This document shows positions 17,206 to 26,025 of a stretch of DNA of 64,000 bases, piece by piece. Below the pieces are notes generated by a model. The model had not been told where the DNA came from and ran no database searches. It saw only the letters and a list, made by a program, of their open reading frames with translations. Position 1 is the stretch's first letter; each line of letters starts with the position of its first letter. This stretch comes from Thermohalobaculum sp039033215 (GTDB taxonomy: Bacteria > Pseudomonadota > Alphaproteobacteria > Rhodobacterales > Rhodobacteraceae). The DNA lies in NCBI GenBank assembly GCA_039033215.1, contig JBCCDA010000007.1, positions 1 through 64,000 of the forward strand, given 5' to 3'. Both the position numbers and the translations under genes were made by a program.

Positions 17206-18879
17206 ATGGCGCGGAAACTGATGCGCTCTATTGCCGGATGGGGCGGTGCCCAACCACGCTTGCAGCCCGAGGTCTGGCCGGTCGTCACGCCGAGCTTCAC
17301 CGTTCCTGCCGGCGCGGAGATCTTCACCATCGGCTCGTGTTTCGCGCGGAACATCGAGCGTAACCTCCAGACGCTCGGTTTCAACATCCCGACCGCTGAC
17401 GCCTCGATGCCGGACGAGGAATGGGGCGACGACAACAACCAGTTCCTGAACCGCTTCACGCCGCAGTCCATGTGGCAGGAAGTGCATCAGGCGGCGGTGA
17501 TGTACGAGAAGGGCGGGTTCGACCGAGACCTCGTTCAGAAGTATGCGATCGAGCATGAAGACAAGTGGATCGACATCGAGTTCCCGAACTACGTGCCCGT
17601 CACACCGGACAGGTTCTTCGAGCGCCGCGAGTATCTCTATGCAATCAACAAGCGGATCTTCGAGGCGGGGTGTGTCACCATCACACTCGGCCTGATTGAG
17701 AGCTGGCAGGACACCGAAACCGGCCTCTATCTCAACTCCACGCCGCGGGGCAGGCCGATGCTGGGCCTTGGCGAGCGGTTCAAGCCGATCCTCACCGAGT
17801 TCTCGGAGGCCTACCGTCTTGTCGATGAGACCGTGGCGACGATCAAGCGTCTGAACCCGGACGTGAAGATTCTGATGACCACCTCACCGGTACCCCTTAC
17901 GCGTACCTTCACCGAACAGGACGTCATCACGGCCAATTCGCACGCCAAGTCGGTCCTCAGGGCCGTCTCGGGGGAGATCTGCGCCAAACACGATGATGTC
18001 GACTACTTCCCCGCCTACGAGTCGGTCGTCCTCACCAAGTCGTGGGACGTCTGGGAGGGGGACATGCTGCACCCGACCAAGGCGTTCATCGCGAAGATCG
18101 TCGAGCGCCTGGCCGAGCACTACTTCAACGAAGCCGACGCTGCCTGGACCTTGTACCACAAGAGCTTCGTCCAGGCGCTGGACGGGAGTTTCGACGATGC
18201 CTTCGCCTCGATCAACGAGGCGTTGGAGCAGGACCCCGACAATCTCGAGATGTTGCGACACGCGGCAGGTGTCGCGAAAGGCGTGAGAAACACGGAGGCG
18301 CTTCTCAGCTATGTCGAGCGAGTGGTCGCCATCGATCCAAAGCCGGCGGACCTGACCATGCTGGCGGCCACCAAGGCGCGGGTGGGTGACCTGGAAGGCG
18401 CCGGGGATGTCTACAAGCGCATCGTCGACATGTTGCCGACCAACGGGGCCGTGCGGCTCCAGTACGCCCGGCATCTGATGCGGTGTGGCGACAATGAGCT
18501 GGCCGAACGGCACATCGAATACGCGCTCGAACACAACCCGAACTATTACCCCCTCCTGCTCGACTACGCGAAGCTGGCGCTCGCCCGCGGCGCCAACGAG
18601 GCGGCGATTGAACGGTCGCGTCGTGCTCTGATCGTGACGCCGCCCCAGCGGGCGGACATCTGCCACCTGATGATCGGTCAGGCGCATCTGGCACTGGGCA
18701 ATCTTGACGAGGCCAGACGTGTCGCGTTCGGGGACGAGATCAGCGGTGAGAACACCTCGCGCATCCTCGAGCGCTTGCGCCGACAGCTGAGCGCGCTTGA
18801 TGAGACGGCCGAAGCTCAACCGGAGCCGGAGACTGAGCTCCAGTCTGAGCCAGAACCCGAGCCTGCCCCGCCGGCATAG
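17206..18879 (+). CDS. GSCFA-domain (SGNH-like) protein with TPR repeats
   Basis: A 557-residue protein. Residues about 30-310 are a GSCFA domain of the SGNH hydrolase clan: S44 in IGSCFAR is the expected nucleophile, LGLIESW is a conserved block, and D286 and H289 in GDMLHPTK form the DxxH. Residues about 320-530 are helical pairs of TPR type (for example ALEQDPDNLEMLRHAAGVA and ALEHNPNYYPLLLDYAKLA). The C terminus is a Glu/Pro-rich tail. No signal peptide is seen. GSCFA proteins are thought to act on glycan or acyl substrates, but the function is not established. AGGAGAGGGA precedes ATG 17206. It is monocistronic by context. Confidence 0.88.
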   Translation: MARKLMRSIAGWGGAQPRLQPEVWPVVTPSFTVPAGAEIFTIGSCFARNIERNLQTLGFNIPTADASMPDEEWGDDNNQFLNRFTPQSMWQEVHQAAVMYEKGGFDRDLVQKYAIEHEDKWIDIEFPNYVPVTPDRFFERREYLYAINKRIFEAGCVTITLGLIESWQDTETGLYLNSTPRGRPMLGLGERFKPILTEFSEAYRLVDETVATIKRLNPDVKILMTTSPVPLTRTFTEQDVITANSHAKSVLRAVSGEICAKHDDVDYFPAYESVVLTKSWDVWEGDMLHPTKAFIAKIVERLAEHYFNEADAAWTLYHKSFVQALDGSFDDAFASINEALEQDPDNLEMLRHAAGVAKGVRNTEALLSYVERVVAIDPKPADLTMLAATKARVGDLEGAGDVYKRIVDMLPTNGAVRLQYARHLMRCGDNELAERHIEYALEHNPNYYPLLLDYAKLALARGANEAAIERSRRALIVTPPQRADICHLMIGQAHLALGNLDEARRVAFGDEISGENTSRILERLRRQLSALDETAEAQPEPETELQSEPEPEPAPPA

Positions 18880-19154
18880 GCCTCGCAGCTTCGGGCCCAC
18901 GGTCTCAGCGCCACCCGGCAGAATGCCGTGTTACGCGATCGTTTGAGCAACGTGCTCGCCGCCTTACGAGCTGTCCAAGCGCTGGACAGCCAGCTTGACA
19001 CGCTAGGGTGCATTCCCTCCAGTGAGGCTGCTGCACGGCAAGGGGGGCTGTCATCGTCGTCACGATCGCACAGGAGAAGGTCGGCTTCGTCGACCCCCAT
19101 GACTGCACCGACGCCAAGGACGACCTGGCGCTTCTGCGGGCCACGTTTGACACA

Positions 19155-20480
19155 TTGGTGAGCGTGCAGAACGGCACCGTCTCGCCGGGATTGGCTGAAA
19201 CGTGGACGGTTTCGGATGATGCGCGGCACTGGCGGTTTCGCCTGCGGGGCGGTCTTCGGTTCCACGACGGGACTGCCTGCACCGCCGAGAGCGTCGCGCG
19301 CTCGCTCGAGCGGATGGCGCGGCCCGACAAGGGCTACACTTTGGGAGCGCCCGGCGTCTGGCACCAATACATGGCCGATGCCGAGATCACGTGCGAGGAT
19401 GACCTCACACTCAACGTTCGACTAACGGCGCCGCTGGCCGACTTCCCCGAGATCCTTGCCCAGGGGTTCATCGCTGCCCCCTCGATGATCGTTGCGCTGG
19501 ACGGCGGCGGGACGGCTCTGCCCTGCGGGACCGGCCCCTACCGGGTCCTCCGCGCAGACCCTGATCTGGTGGTTGCCGAGCGGGTTGATGGGCATTTCCG
19601 GGCGGGCTCGGGGCCGAAGGATGTCCGTTGGATGCGGGAGCCGACCGCCGAAGGCCGCCGTGATCTGCTGGTTTCGGGGCGTGCCCAGGTTGCCATTGGG
19701 GTACCCTCGCCTGGTTTGGATCCGGTGTCCGGGATCACGTGGCTGCGGTATGTGAACCCGGTTGCGATCATCTACCTGCTCAACTCGGCACAAGGTCCGC
19801 TGTCCGACCCGCGGCTTCGAAAGGCACTCGACCTCGCAGTGGATCGCCGGGCGGTCGTCCAGAACGTGCTCGGCGGGCACGCGGTACCGCTCCATGCCAT
19901 CATGCCGCCGTTCTCGCAGGGGGCCGATCGCCCGGCGCCTGTGGCGCAGGATCTGCCCGCCGCCCGGCGCCTGATGGCTGAGGCGGGGTACGCCGACGGC
20001 CTGACCCTGCGGCTCGACTGCCCGACGCGGCTGCCTGATGAGGCCGAGGCACTGACGGCGGAGCTGGCCCGGCAGATCAGGCCGCTCGGCATCACGCTCG
20101 ACGTGACGATGCATCGCGACCGCGAGGCCTACGCGCACATGGTGCGGCGCAAGGAAATCGGCGATCTCTGCGTCTTCGACTCGAGCCCTCAGAGCACCTT
20201 CCGGGTGCTCTACGAAAAGATCGACTCCAGGGTGCGCGGGTCGTGGTGGCAGGGCTATGCCAACCCCGGCGTGGAGTCGGATCTCGACCTTGCGCGGCGC
20301 ACGACCGATGCGGAGGGGCGGACGGCGATCTACCGCGGGATCATTGCAGGGCTGCAGGACGACCCGCCGTGGCTCACGCTCTATACGCCGATGAAAGTCG
20401 TGGGTCTTGCGGGTCGGCACGAGGCCTTCCGGATGCCGCCGGACGCGGTACTCGACATATGCGCGGTGCCTGATTTCTAA
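19155..20480 (+). CDS. ABC solute-binding protein, family 5, no signal peptide and unclear start
   Basis: Homologous to SBP_bac_5 proteins: VSPGLAETWTVSDDARHWRFRLRGG, RFHDG, VRWMREPTAEGRRDLLVSG, LRKALDLAVDRRAVVQNVLGG and ARRLMAEAGYADGL are all recognisable. The first conventional start in frame is TTG 19155, but homologous coding continues upstream to about 19053 (IVVTIAQEKVGFVDPHD, then LRATFDTL). That extension begins at an ATC with AAGGGGGG 5 bases before it and an in-frame TGA at 19023, and holds no ATG, GTG or TTG. No export signal exists in any version. It may start at a rare ATC codon, be N-terminally truncated, or act in the cytoplasm. No permease genes accompany it. Confidence 0.7.
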   Translation: MVSVQNGTVSPGLAETWTVSDDARHWRFRLRGGLRFHDGTACTAESVARSLERMARPDKGYTLGAPGVWHQYMADAEITCEDDLTLNVRLTAPLADFPEILAQGFIAAPSMIVALDGGGTALPCGTGPYRVLRADPDLVVAERVDGHFRAGSGPKDVRWMREPTAEGRRDLLVSGRAQVAIGVPSPGLDPVSGITWLRYVNPVAIIYLLNSAQGPLSDPRLRKALDLAVDRRAVVQNVLGGHAVPLHAIMPPFSQGADRPAPVAQDLPAARRLMAEAGYADGLTLRLDCPTRLPDEAEALTAELARQIRPLGITLDVTMHRDREAYAHMVRRKEIGDLCVFDSSPQSTFRVLYEKIDSRVRGSWWQGYANPGVESDLDLARRTTDAEGRTAIYRGIIAGLQDDPPWLTLYTPMKVVGLAGRHEAFRMPPDAVLDICAVPDF

Positions 20481-20755
20481 GAAATTACGTCCTTCTTTGC
20501 GGTGCAGTTTGGGGCGGCGTCGAATCTGCTCTTCCAGATGCTCGCGTATAACGTGTGCAAACCACGGTTTTTCGTCTGAATCGTCGGGTCAATCTTTAAG
20601 CACGCTCGCGGCATATGGCGGAAATATGCGCAACTAAGCGCGAAGATGCAGGCAATTGCGCTGTTTGCCTTTGCAACTGTCCTTTGTCCCCTAAGGTGCA
20701 TTTCAAGAAGGCGCTGAAGAACCGCGCCCGGCATGGACACTAGGAGGTGACTGAC
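20481..20755 (+). promoter_or_regulatory. Leader region of the aap operon with an inverted repeat
   Basis: This 275-bp gap carries the promoter of aapJQMP. GCATAT (20611-20616) and ATATGC (20624-20629) form an inverted repeat with a 7-base spacer, about 130-145 bases before aapJ. A sigma-54 type element was looked for and not found. AGGAGG at 20742-20747 is the aapJ ribosome-binding site. Confidence 0.4.
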
Positions 20756-21775
20756 ATGAAACTGACCACGGTAATGGGCGCCGCCATGGCGCTCGGGTTG
20801 GCCGGAACGGCAGCCGCGGATACGCTGGCGACGGTCAAGGAACGGGGCTACATGAACTGCCAGGTCGGTCAGCCGACCCCGGGCTTCTATCAACTGGCGG
20901 AAGACGGTACGTGGTCGGGGCTGGACGTCGACTTCTGCCGGGCCGTCTCGGCCGCGATCTTCGGCGATCCCGACAAGATCGAGTATCAGTCGGTCACATC
21001 CGCCGTGCGCTTCACGGCGCTGGCGAACGCCGAGAGCGACATGCTCAGCCGTACGACCACCTGGACGGCCGTGCGTGATACGCAGCTTGGCCTGAACTTC
21101 ACGACGACCACGTTCTACGATGGTCAGGGCTTCCTGGTGCCCGTGGACAGCGGCATCAACTCGGCCATGGAGCTCGACGGTGCCACGATCTGCGTGCTTA
21201 CCGGCACCACGACCGAGCTGAACCTCGCCGACTTCTTCCGCGGCAACAACATGCAGTTCACGCCTGTCACGAACGAGAACGTCAACGTGCTCGTTGAGGG
21301 CTATCTTGGCGGCGGCTGTGACGCCTACACCAACGACAAGTCGGGCCTTGCCGCCCGCCGCTCGGCCTTCCCGGATCCGTCCGCGCACAAGATCTTGCCC
21401 GAGACGATCTCGAAAGAGCCGCTCGGCCCGGTCGTTCGGCAGGGTGATGATGCCTGGCGCAACCTGGTGCTCTGGACGATCTTTGGCATCATGCAGGCCG
21501 AGGAGTTCGGGATCACCTCGGAGAACGTAGAGGAGATCGCCGCCAACCCGCCCAGCCCGAACGTCGCCCGCCTGTTGGGCTCGGAAGGCAACATCGGCGA
21601 GGGGCTGGGCGTCAGTCCGACATTCATGGTCGATGTGATCAAGGGTGTTGGTAACTACGGCGAGATCTACGAGGCCCATGTCGGCGAAAACACGCCTATC
21701 GGGATCCCGCGCGACGGCACCCTGAACGCATCGTGGACCAACGGCGGCATCATGTACGCCCCGCCGTTCCGCTGA
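20756..21775 (+). CDS. aapJ: General L-amino acid ABC transporter, periplasmic binding protein
   Basis: A binding protein (339 residues) of the AapJ/BztA type, which captures a broad range of L-amino acids such as Glu, Gln and Asp. A Sec signal peptide ends near AGTAAA. The mature start DTLATVKERGYMNCQVGQPTPGFY, then WSGLDVDFCRAVSAAIFGD, ESDMLSRTTTWTAVRD and GGGCDAYTNDKSGLAARR are typical of this subfamily. ATG 20756 lies 8 bases after AGGAGG. It is the first gene of aapJQMP. A strong hairpin separates it from aapQ and could set its higher expression. Confidence 0.93.
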   Translation: MKLTTVMGAAMALGLAGTAAADTLATVKERGYMNCQVGQPTPGFYQLAEDGTWSGLDVDFCRAVSAAIFGDPDKIEYQSVTSAVRFTALANAESDMLSRTTTWTAVRDTQLGLNFTTTTFYDGQGFLVPVDSGINSAMELDGATICVLTGTTTELNLADFFRGNNMQFTPVTNENVNVLVEGYLGGGCDAYTNDKSGLAARRSAFPDPSAHKILPETISKEPLGPVVRQGDDAWRNLVLWTIFGIMQAEEFGITSENVEEIAANPPSPNVARLLGSEGNIGEGLGVSPTFMVDVIKGVGNYGEIYEAHVGENTPIGIPRDGTLNASWTNGGIMYAPPFR

Positions 21776-21788
21776 TCCCCTGAAACTG

Positions 21789-21813
21789 TGGCCGCGCCCT
21801 CCGGGGCGCGGCG
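21789..21813 (+). promoter_or_regulatory. Hairpin between aapJ and aapQ
   Basis: GCCGCGCC and GGCGCGGC pair as a perfect 8-bp stem around a CTCCGG-type loop, starting about 15 bases after the aapJ stop codon. It has no T-run, so it may stabilise the aapJ mRNA 3' end or attenuate read-through into the permease genes. This pattern is common after binding-protein genes in ABC operons. Confidence 0.55.
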
Positions 21814-21823
21814 CGAGGTGCCC

Positions 21824-23026
21824 GTGGCGATCTCCGACACACCCAATGAACCAGAAGGCATTGGCGGCCGTCTGAGCCGCTGGTGGCGCGACGAGCATAC
21901 GCGCGGCATCCTGATGCAGTTACTGACGATCGCCCTGGTGGGGGGCGTTCTCTGGTGGCTGATCAGCAACACGCTCACCAACATGGCGACCCGCAGTATG
22001 TCGGCGGGGTTCGATTTCCTCGATGTCTCGGCTGGCTTCGGGATCGGCTTTACGCTGGTTCCCTATCAGGAGGGTGACACCTACCTGCGCGTCTTCTGGG
22101 TGGGGATCGCGAATACGCTTCTAGTCGCTGTCGTCTCGATCATCATTGCGACGATCCTTGGAGTGATCGTCGGTCTGGCGCGGCTGTCGTCGAACTGGCT
22201 GATCTCGCGGATCGCACGATCCTATGTCGAGTTTCTACGCAATACGCCGCTGCTGCTGCAGATAATCGCGTGGTACTTCGGCGTCTTTAACCTGCTGCCC
22301 CGGCCCAAGCAGAGTATCGAGCTGGCCGAGGGCTTCGTGCTGAACAATCGTGGGTTCTACTTCCCGGCGCCAGTACCCGAGGCCGGGTTCAATGTCTTGC
22401 TGATCTCGATCGTGGTCGCGATCGCGGTGGCGGTCGGCGTGATGCGCTGGGCGTCGGTCCGGCTCAACCAGACGGGCAAGCCCTTCCCGGGTGTTTCGGT
22501 TGGTCTGGCAGCTCTGGTCGTGATCCCCGTCGTTGTCTACCTTGCGCTCGGCGGCCCGCTGGCCTGGGACGTGCCCGAGCTGAAGGGCTTCAATTACCGC
22601 GGCGGCATCGAGGTGCCCCCCAGCTTCTGTGCGCTGATCGTGGCGCTGTCGGTCTACACATCGTGCTTCATCGCCGAGGTCGTGCGGGCCGGCATCCAGT
22701 CGGTTCCCAGAGGCCAGTTGGAAGCGGCCGGTGCGCTAAACCTGTCGTCGGGCTGGACGATGCGCCGGATCGTGCTGCCCCAGGCGATGCGGGTGATCAT
22801 CCCGCCTCTGATCTCGAACTACCTCAACATTACCAAGAACTCGTCGTTGGCGATCGCGATCGGGTTCCCGGACCTCGTGAGCGTCTGGATGAACACGTCG
22901 CTGAACCAGTCAGGCCGAGCGATCCCGATCGTGGCGATGACCATGGCGTTCTATTGCCTCGTCTCGCTGTCGGTGTCGCTGCTCATGAACTGGTACAACA
23001 AGCGCGTACAGTTGAAGGAGCGCTAG
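21824..23026 (+). CDS. aapQ: General L-amino acid ABC transporter permease
   Basis: An inner-membrane permease (400 residues) of the AapQ/BztB type. Several hydrophobic segments are visible (LLTIALVGGVLWWLI, then TLLVAVVSIIIATILGVIVGL), with VEFLRNTPLLLQIIAWYFGVF, the hallmark of the His/Glu/Gln permease family, and the EAA loop PRGQLEAAGALNLSSGWTMRRIVLPQAMR. GTG 21824 has GAGG 6 bases upstream. GTG 21788 is an alternative but would place the start inside the hairpin. Its TAG is followed at once by the aapM start. Confidence 0.91.
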   Translation: MAISDTPNEPEGIGGRLSRWWRDEHTRGILMQLLTIALVGGVLWWLISNTLTNMATRSMSAGFDFLDVSAGFGIGFTLVPYQEGDTYLRVFWVGIANTLLVAVVSIIIATILGVIVGLARLSSNWLISRIARSYVEFLRNTPLLLQIIAWYFGVFNLLPRPKQSIELAEGFVLNNRGFYFPAPVPEAGFNVLLISIVVAIAVAVGVMRWASVRLNQTGKPFPGVSVGLAALVVIPVVVYLALGGPLAWDVPELKGFNYRGGIEVPPSFCALIVALSVYTSCFIAEVVRAGIQSVPRGQLEAAGALNLSSGWTMRRIVLPQAMRVIIPPLISNYLNITKNSSLAIAIGFPDLVSVWMNTSLNQSGRAIPIVAMTMAFYCLVSLSVSLLMNWYNKRVQLKER

Positions 23027-24358
23027 ATGGACGGCCAGACCATCACGTTCCGCCCCAAGCCCGACAGGCCGCCGCCGCCTGATACCGTGGGTTTCGTTGG
23101 CTGGGTGCGCCAGAACCTCTTCCGCGATGTGCCGAACGCGCTGATGACGCTGCTGGGCGGGTACATCGCCTTCTCGATCTGCTGGTGGGTGCTGGACTGG
23201 GCCGTGTTCACGGCTGTCTGGCAGGCCGAGAACCGGCGCGAGTGCCTGGATGCAGTTGGCCGTGCGGGCGCCTGCTGGCCTGGCGTCTTCGTTTGGTTCG
23301 AGAACCTGATCTACGGGCTCTATCCCAAGGACCAGGTCTGGCGGATCAATCTTGGCTTCGCGATCCTGGTGGCCTGGGTCGTCCCGCTCTGGATGGCGCG
23401 GGTGAAGTCCAAGGTGCCGATCGGCCTGACGGCGATCGTGATCTTCCCGTTCCTGGCCAGCTACTTCTTCCTTGGCGGCGACAAGGGGATCATCTGGACC
23501 GCCCTGATCGCCCTTGGCATGGCCACCTTCGTCTGGGTCTGGCTGACCGTGATTGCCGAGCGGGCGACGGGGCTGACCGCCGCCCAGTGGCTGGTGCGCC
23601 GGTCGGGTGCGACCGGGGATGCGGCCGAGAAGCGGGTCAAGCAGATCGGTGCCGCGGTGCTCTATCTCGCGGCTGTCGCGGTTGTCAGCATGCTGTCCTT
23701 CGATCAGGTGAAGACCCAGCTCTGGGGCGGGCTCTTCCTCACGCTGGTGATCTCGGGCTTCGGGATCGCGTTCTCGTTGCCCGCAGGCGTGCTGCTGGCG
23801 CTGGGGCGGCGGTCCAAGCTGCCGGTGATTTCGGGTCTCTCCACCGCGTTCATCGAGCTCTTCCGGTCCGTGCCGCTGATCACCATCCTTTTCATGTTCA
23901 ACACCATGCTGCCGCTCTTCGTGCCGCCGGACTTCGAGGTGAACCAGCTCGTGCGCGCCATCGTTGCCGTCTGCCTCTTTGCGTCCGCCTACATGGCCGA
24001 GGTCGTGCGCGGCGGGCTGCAGGCGATCCCGCGCGGTCAGTACGAGGCGGCGGGCTCGCTGGGCCTCGGATACTGGCGCACAACGGGGCTGATCATCCTG
24101 CCGCAGGCGCTGACGATCATGATCCCGTCAATCGTCTCGGTCTTCATCGGGCTCTTCAAGGACACGACGCTGGTCTCCATTATCGGGCTGTTCGACCTGA
24201 TGAACATGGCCCGTGCGATTGGCGAGGACACGACGTGGCTGGGCCTCTTCATCGAACCGTTCTTCGTGGTCTCGATGATCTACTTCGCCTTCTGTTTTGC
24301 GATGTCGTCCTATTCCATCGGGCTCGAGGACAAGCTGGGCAAGGGGCGCAACCGCTGA
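23027..24358 (+). CDS. aapM: General L-amino acid ABC transporter permease
   Basis: The second permease (443 residues), of AapM/BztC type, longer than typical HisM because of extra N-terminal membrane segments and a large periplasmic loop with ENRRECLDAVGRAGACWPG. FIELFRSVPLITILFMFNTMLP and EVVRGGLQAIPRGQYEAAGSLGLGYWRTTGLIILPQ are the conserved core and EAA loop. AAGGAG lies 6 bases before ATG 23027. The stop overlaps the aapP start (TGATG). Confidence 0.93.
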   Translation: MDGQTITFRPKPDRPPPPDTVGFVGWVRQNLFRDVPNALMTLLGGYIAFSICWWVLDWAVFTAVWQAENRRECLDAVGRAGACWPGVFVWFENLIYGLYPKDQVWRINLGFAILVAWVVPLWMARVKSKVPIGLTAIVIFPFLASYFFLGGDKGIIWTALIALGMATFVWVWLTVIAERATGLTAAQWLVRRSGATGDAAEKRVKQIGAAVLYLAAVAVVSMLSFDQVKTQLWGGLFLTLVISGFGIAFSLPAGVLLALGRRSKLPVISGLSTAFIELFRSVPLITILFMFNTMLPLFVPPDFEVNQLVRAIVAVCLFASAYMAEVVRGGLQAIPRGQYEAAGSLGLGYWRTTGLIILPQALTIMIPSIVSVFIGLFKDTTLVSIIGLFDLMNMARAIGEDTTWLGLFIEPFFVVSMIYFAFCFAMSSYSIGLEDKLGKGRNR

Positions 24359-25101
24359 TGGCCCCCCGCGCACAGACCGCCATCGAGATCGTGGGCCTGA
24401 ACAAGTGGTTCGGCACCTTCCACGTGCTCAAGGACATCGATTTGGCGGTGGCCGAGGGTGAGCGGATTGTCATCTGCGGCCCTTCAGGCTCGGGCAAGTC
24501 GACGCTGATCCGCTGCATCAACCACCTCGAGGCGCACCAGGAAGGTGACATCATCGTCCGCGGCACTGTGGTCGCCCGGGACGGCAAGAACACGGCCCAG
24601 ATCCGTGACGGTGTCGGCATGGTCTTCCAGCAGTTCAACCTCTTTCCGCACATCACCGTGCTGGAGAACTGCACCCTAGCGCTGACGCTGCACCAACACA
24701 TGCCCAAGGCCGATGCCGAGGAGCTGGCCATGACGCATCTCAACCGCGTCGGTATTGGCGATCAGGCGCTGAAGTATCCGATGCAGCTCTCGGGCGGTCA
24801 GCAGCAGCGTGTCGCGATTGCCCGTGCGCTGAGTCTGCGCCCGCACATCATGCTGTTCGACGAGCCGACCTCGTCGCTGGATCCCGAGATGGTCAAGGAG
24901 GTGCTGGACGTCATGGTCGAGCTGGCCTCCGAGGGGATCACCATGCTGGTGGTCACGCACGAGATGGGTTTTGCCAGCCAGGTCGCCGATCGCGTGATCT
25001 TCATGGATCAGGGCGAGATCGTCGAGGCAGCCCCCACCGGCGAATTCTTCGGCAACCCGCGCTATGACCGGACCCAGCAGTTCCTCTCGCAGATCCTGTG
25101 A
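24358..25101 (+). CDS. aapP: General L-amino acid ABC transporter ATP-binding protein
   Basis: A 247-residue ATPase of the GlnQ/HisP class. Walker A is GPSGSGKST, the Q-loop is FQQFNLFPHITVLEN, the signature is LSGGQQQRVAIARAL, Walker B is IMLFDEPTSSLDPE, and the switch His is in VVTHEMGFA. ATG 24358 shares its A with the aapM TGA. A longer open frame in this phase further upstream lies inside aapM and is not coding. Confidence 0.95.
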   Translation: MAPRAQTAIEIVGLNKWFGTFHVLKDIDLAVAEGERIVICGPSGSGKSTLIRCINHLEAHQEGDIIVRGTVVARDGKNTAQIRDGVGMVFQQFNLFPHITVLENCTLALTLHQHMPKADAEELAMTHLNRVGIGDQALKYPMQLSGGQQQRVAIARALSLRPHIMLFDEPTSSLDPEMVKEVLDVMVELASEGITMLVVTHEMGFASQVADRVIFMDQGEIVEAAPTGEFFGNPRYDRTQQFLSQIL

Positions 25102-25116
25102 GCGCGGGCGCCTGAA

Positions 25117-26004
25117 ATGAGCGGCCCCCGCAAGCTGCCGCACCATGGCCGCTACGACTATGCCAGCATCGCCGGGCGACCCGACTTCGACTGGCCCGGC
25201 GGGCGGCGACTGGCGGTCTATCTTGGCATGAACCTCGAGTGTTTTTCCTTCGGCGAGGGGCTGGGAGCGGAACTGGCGCCGGGGGGGCCGCAACCGGATG
25301 TGCTCAACTACGCCTGGCGCGACTACGGCAACCGGGTCGGCGCCGTGCGGATGCTGGAGCTGTTCGAGCGCATGGAGCTGCCGGTCACGGTCCTTGTGAA
25401 CTCGTACCTCTACGACGAAGCGCCGGGGCTGATCGAGGCCTACCGGGCGCAAGGTCACGAGATCGCGGGGCACGGGCGGACCAATGCCGAACGTCAGGGG
25501 GTCCTGGACGAAGCGGGCGAGCGCGCGCTGATCGCCGAGGCTACGACCGAGATCACCCGCCGTGAGGGGGTCGCGCCCAAGGGATGGCTGGGGCCCTGGA
25601 TCTCTCAGAGCCGCGTGACGCCCGATCTGCTACACGAGGCGGGTTACGAGTACCTGCTGGACTGGTGCCACGACGATCAGCCCACCTGGATGACCACCCG
25701 ACAAGGTCGGATCCTGTCGATCCCCTATCCCCAAGAGCTCAACGACATCCCCCAGATCGTGGGCCGCAAGCGCGAGGGGTCCGAATTTGCCGACATGATT
25801 ATCGACGCCTTCGATGTCATGCTGGAGGAAAGCGCGCGGCGCCCGCTTGTGATGGGTATCGCGCTGCACGGATACCTGATGGGTCCGCCGCACCGCTTCA
25901 AGCATCTCGCGCGGGCGCTGGCGCATCTCAAGGCGGCGGGTGATGCTGTCTGGTGGACAACGGCGGGCGAGATCAACGACCACTACCGGTCACTGGGGCT
26001 CTGA
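25117..26004 (+). CDS. Polysaccharide deacetylase/allantoinase (PuuE)-like hydrolase
   Basis: A 295-residue NodB-fold protein. LAVYLGMNLECFSF, DYGNRVGAVRMLELFERMELPVTV, HEIAGHGRTNAERQ and LHGYLMGPPHRFKHL match the subgroup that includes the metal-independent allantoinase PuuE and other C-N hydrolases more closely than the true chitin deacetylases. No signal peptide is seen, so it is cytosolic. It lies 15 bases after aapP and 21 bases before the SDR gene, suggesting co-transcription and a role in using a nitrogen compound. The substrate is unknown. Confidence 0.85.
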   Translation: MSGPRKLPHHGRYDYASIAGRPDFDWPGGRRLAVYLGMNLECFSFGEGLGAELAPGGPQPDVLNYAWRDYGNRVGAVRMLELFERMELPVTVLVNSYLYDEAPGLIEAYRAQGHEIAGHGRTNAERQGVLDEAGERALIAEATTEITRREGVAPKGWLGPWISQSRVTPDLLHEAGYEYLLDWCHDDQPTWMTTRQGRILSIPYPQELNDIPQIVGRKREGSEFADMIIDAFDVMLEESARRPLVMGIALHGYLMGPPHRFKHLARALAHLKAAGDAVWWTTAGEINDHYRSLGL

Positions 26005-26025
26005 CCCCGTACGAAGGGGAGAGAC

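Noticed and set aside
20481..20755. Sigma-54 promoter upstream of aapJ
   Set aside because: Nitrogen control would make sense, but no element with the GG and GC spacing could be found by eye.
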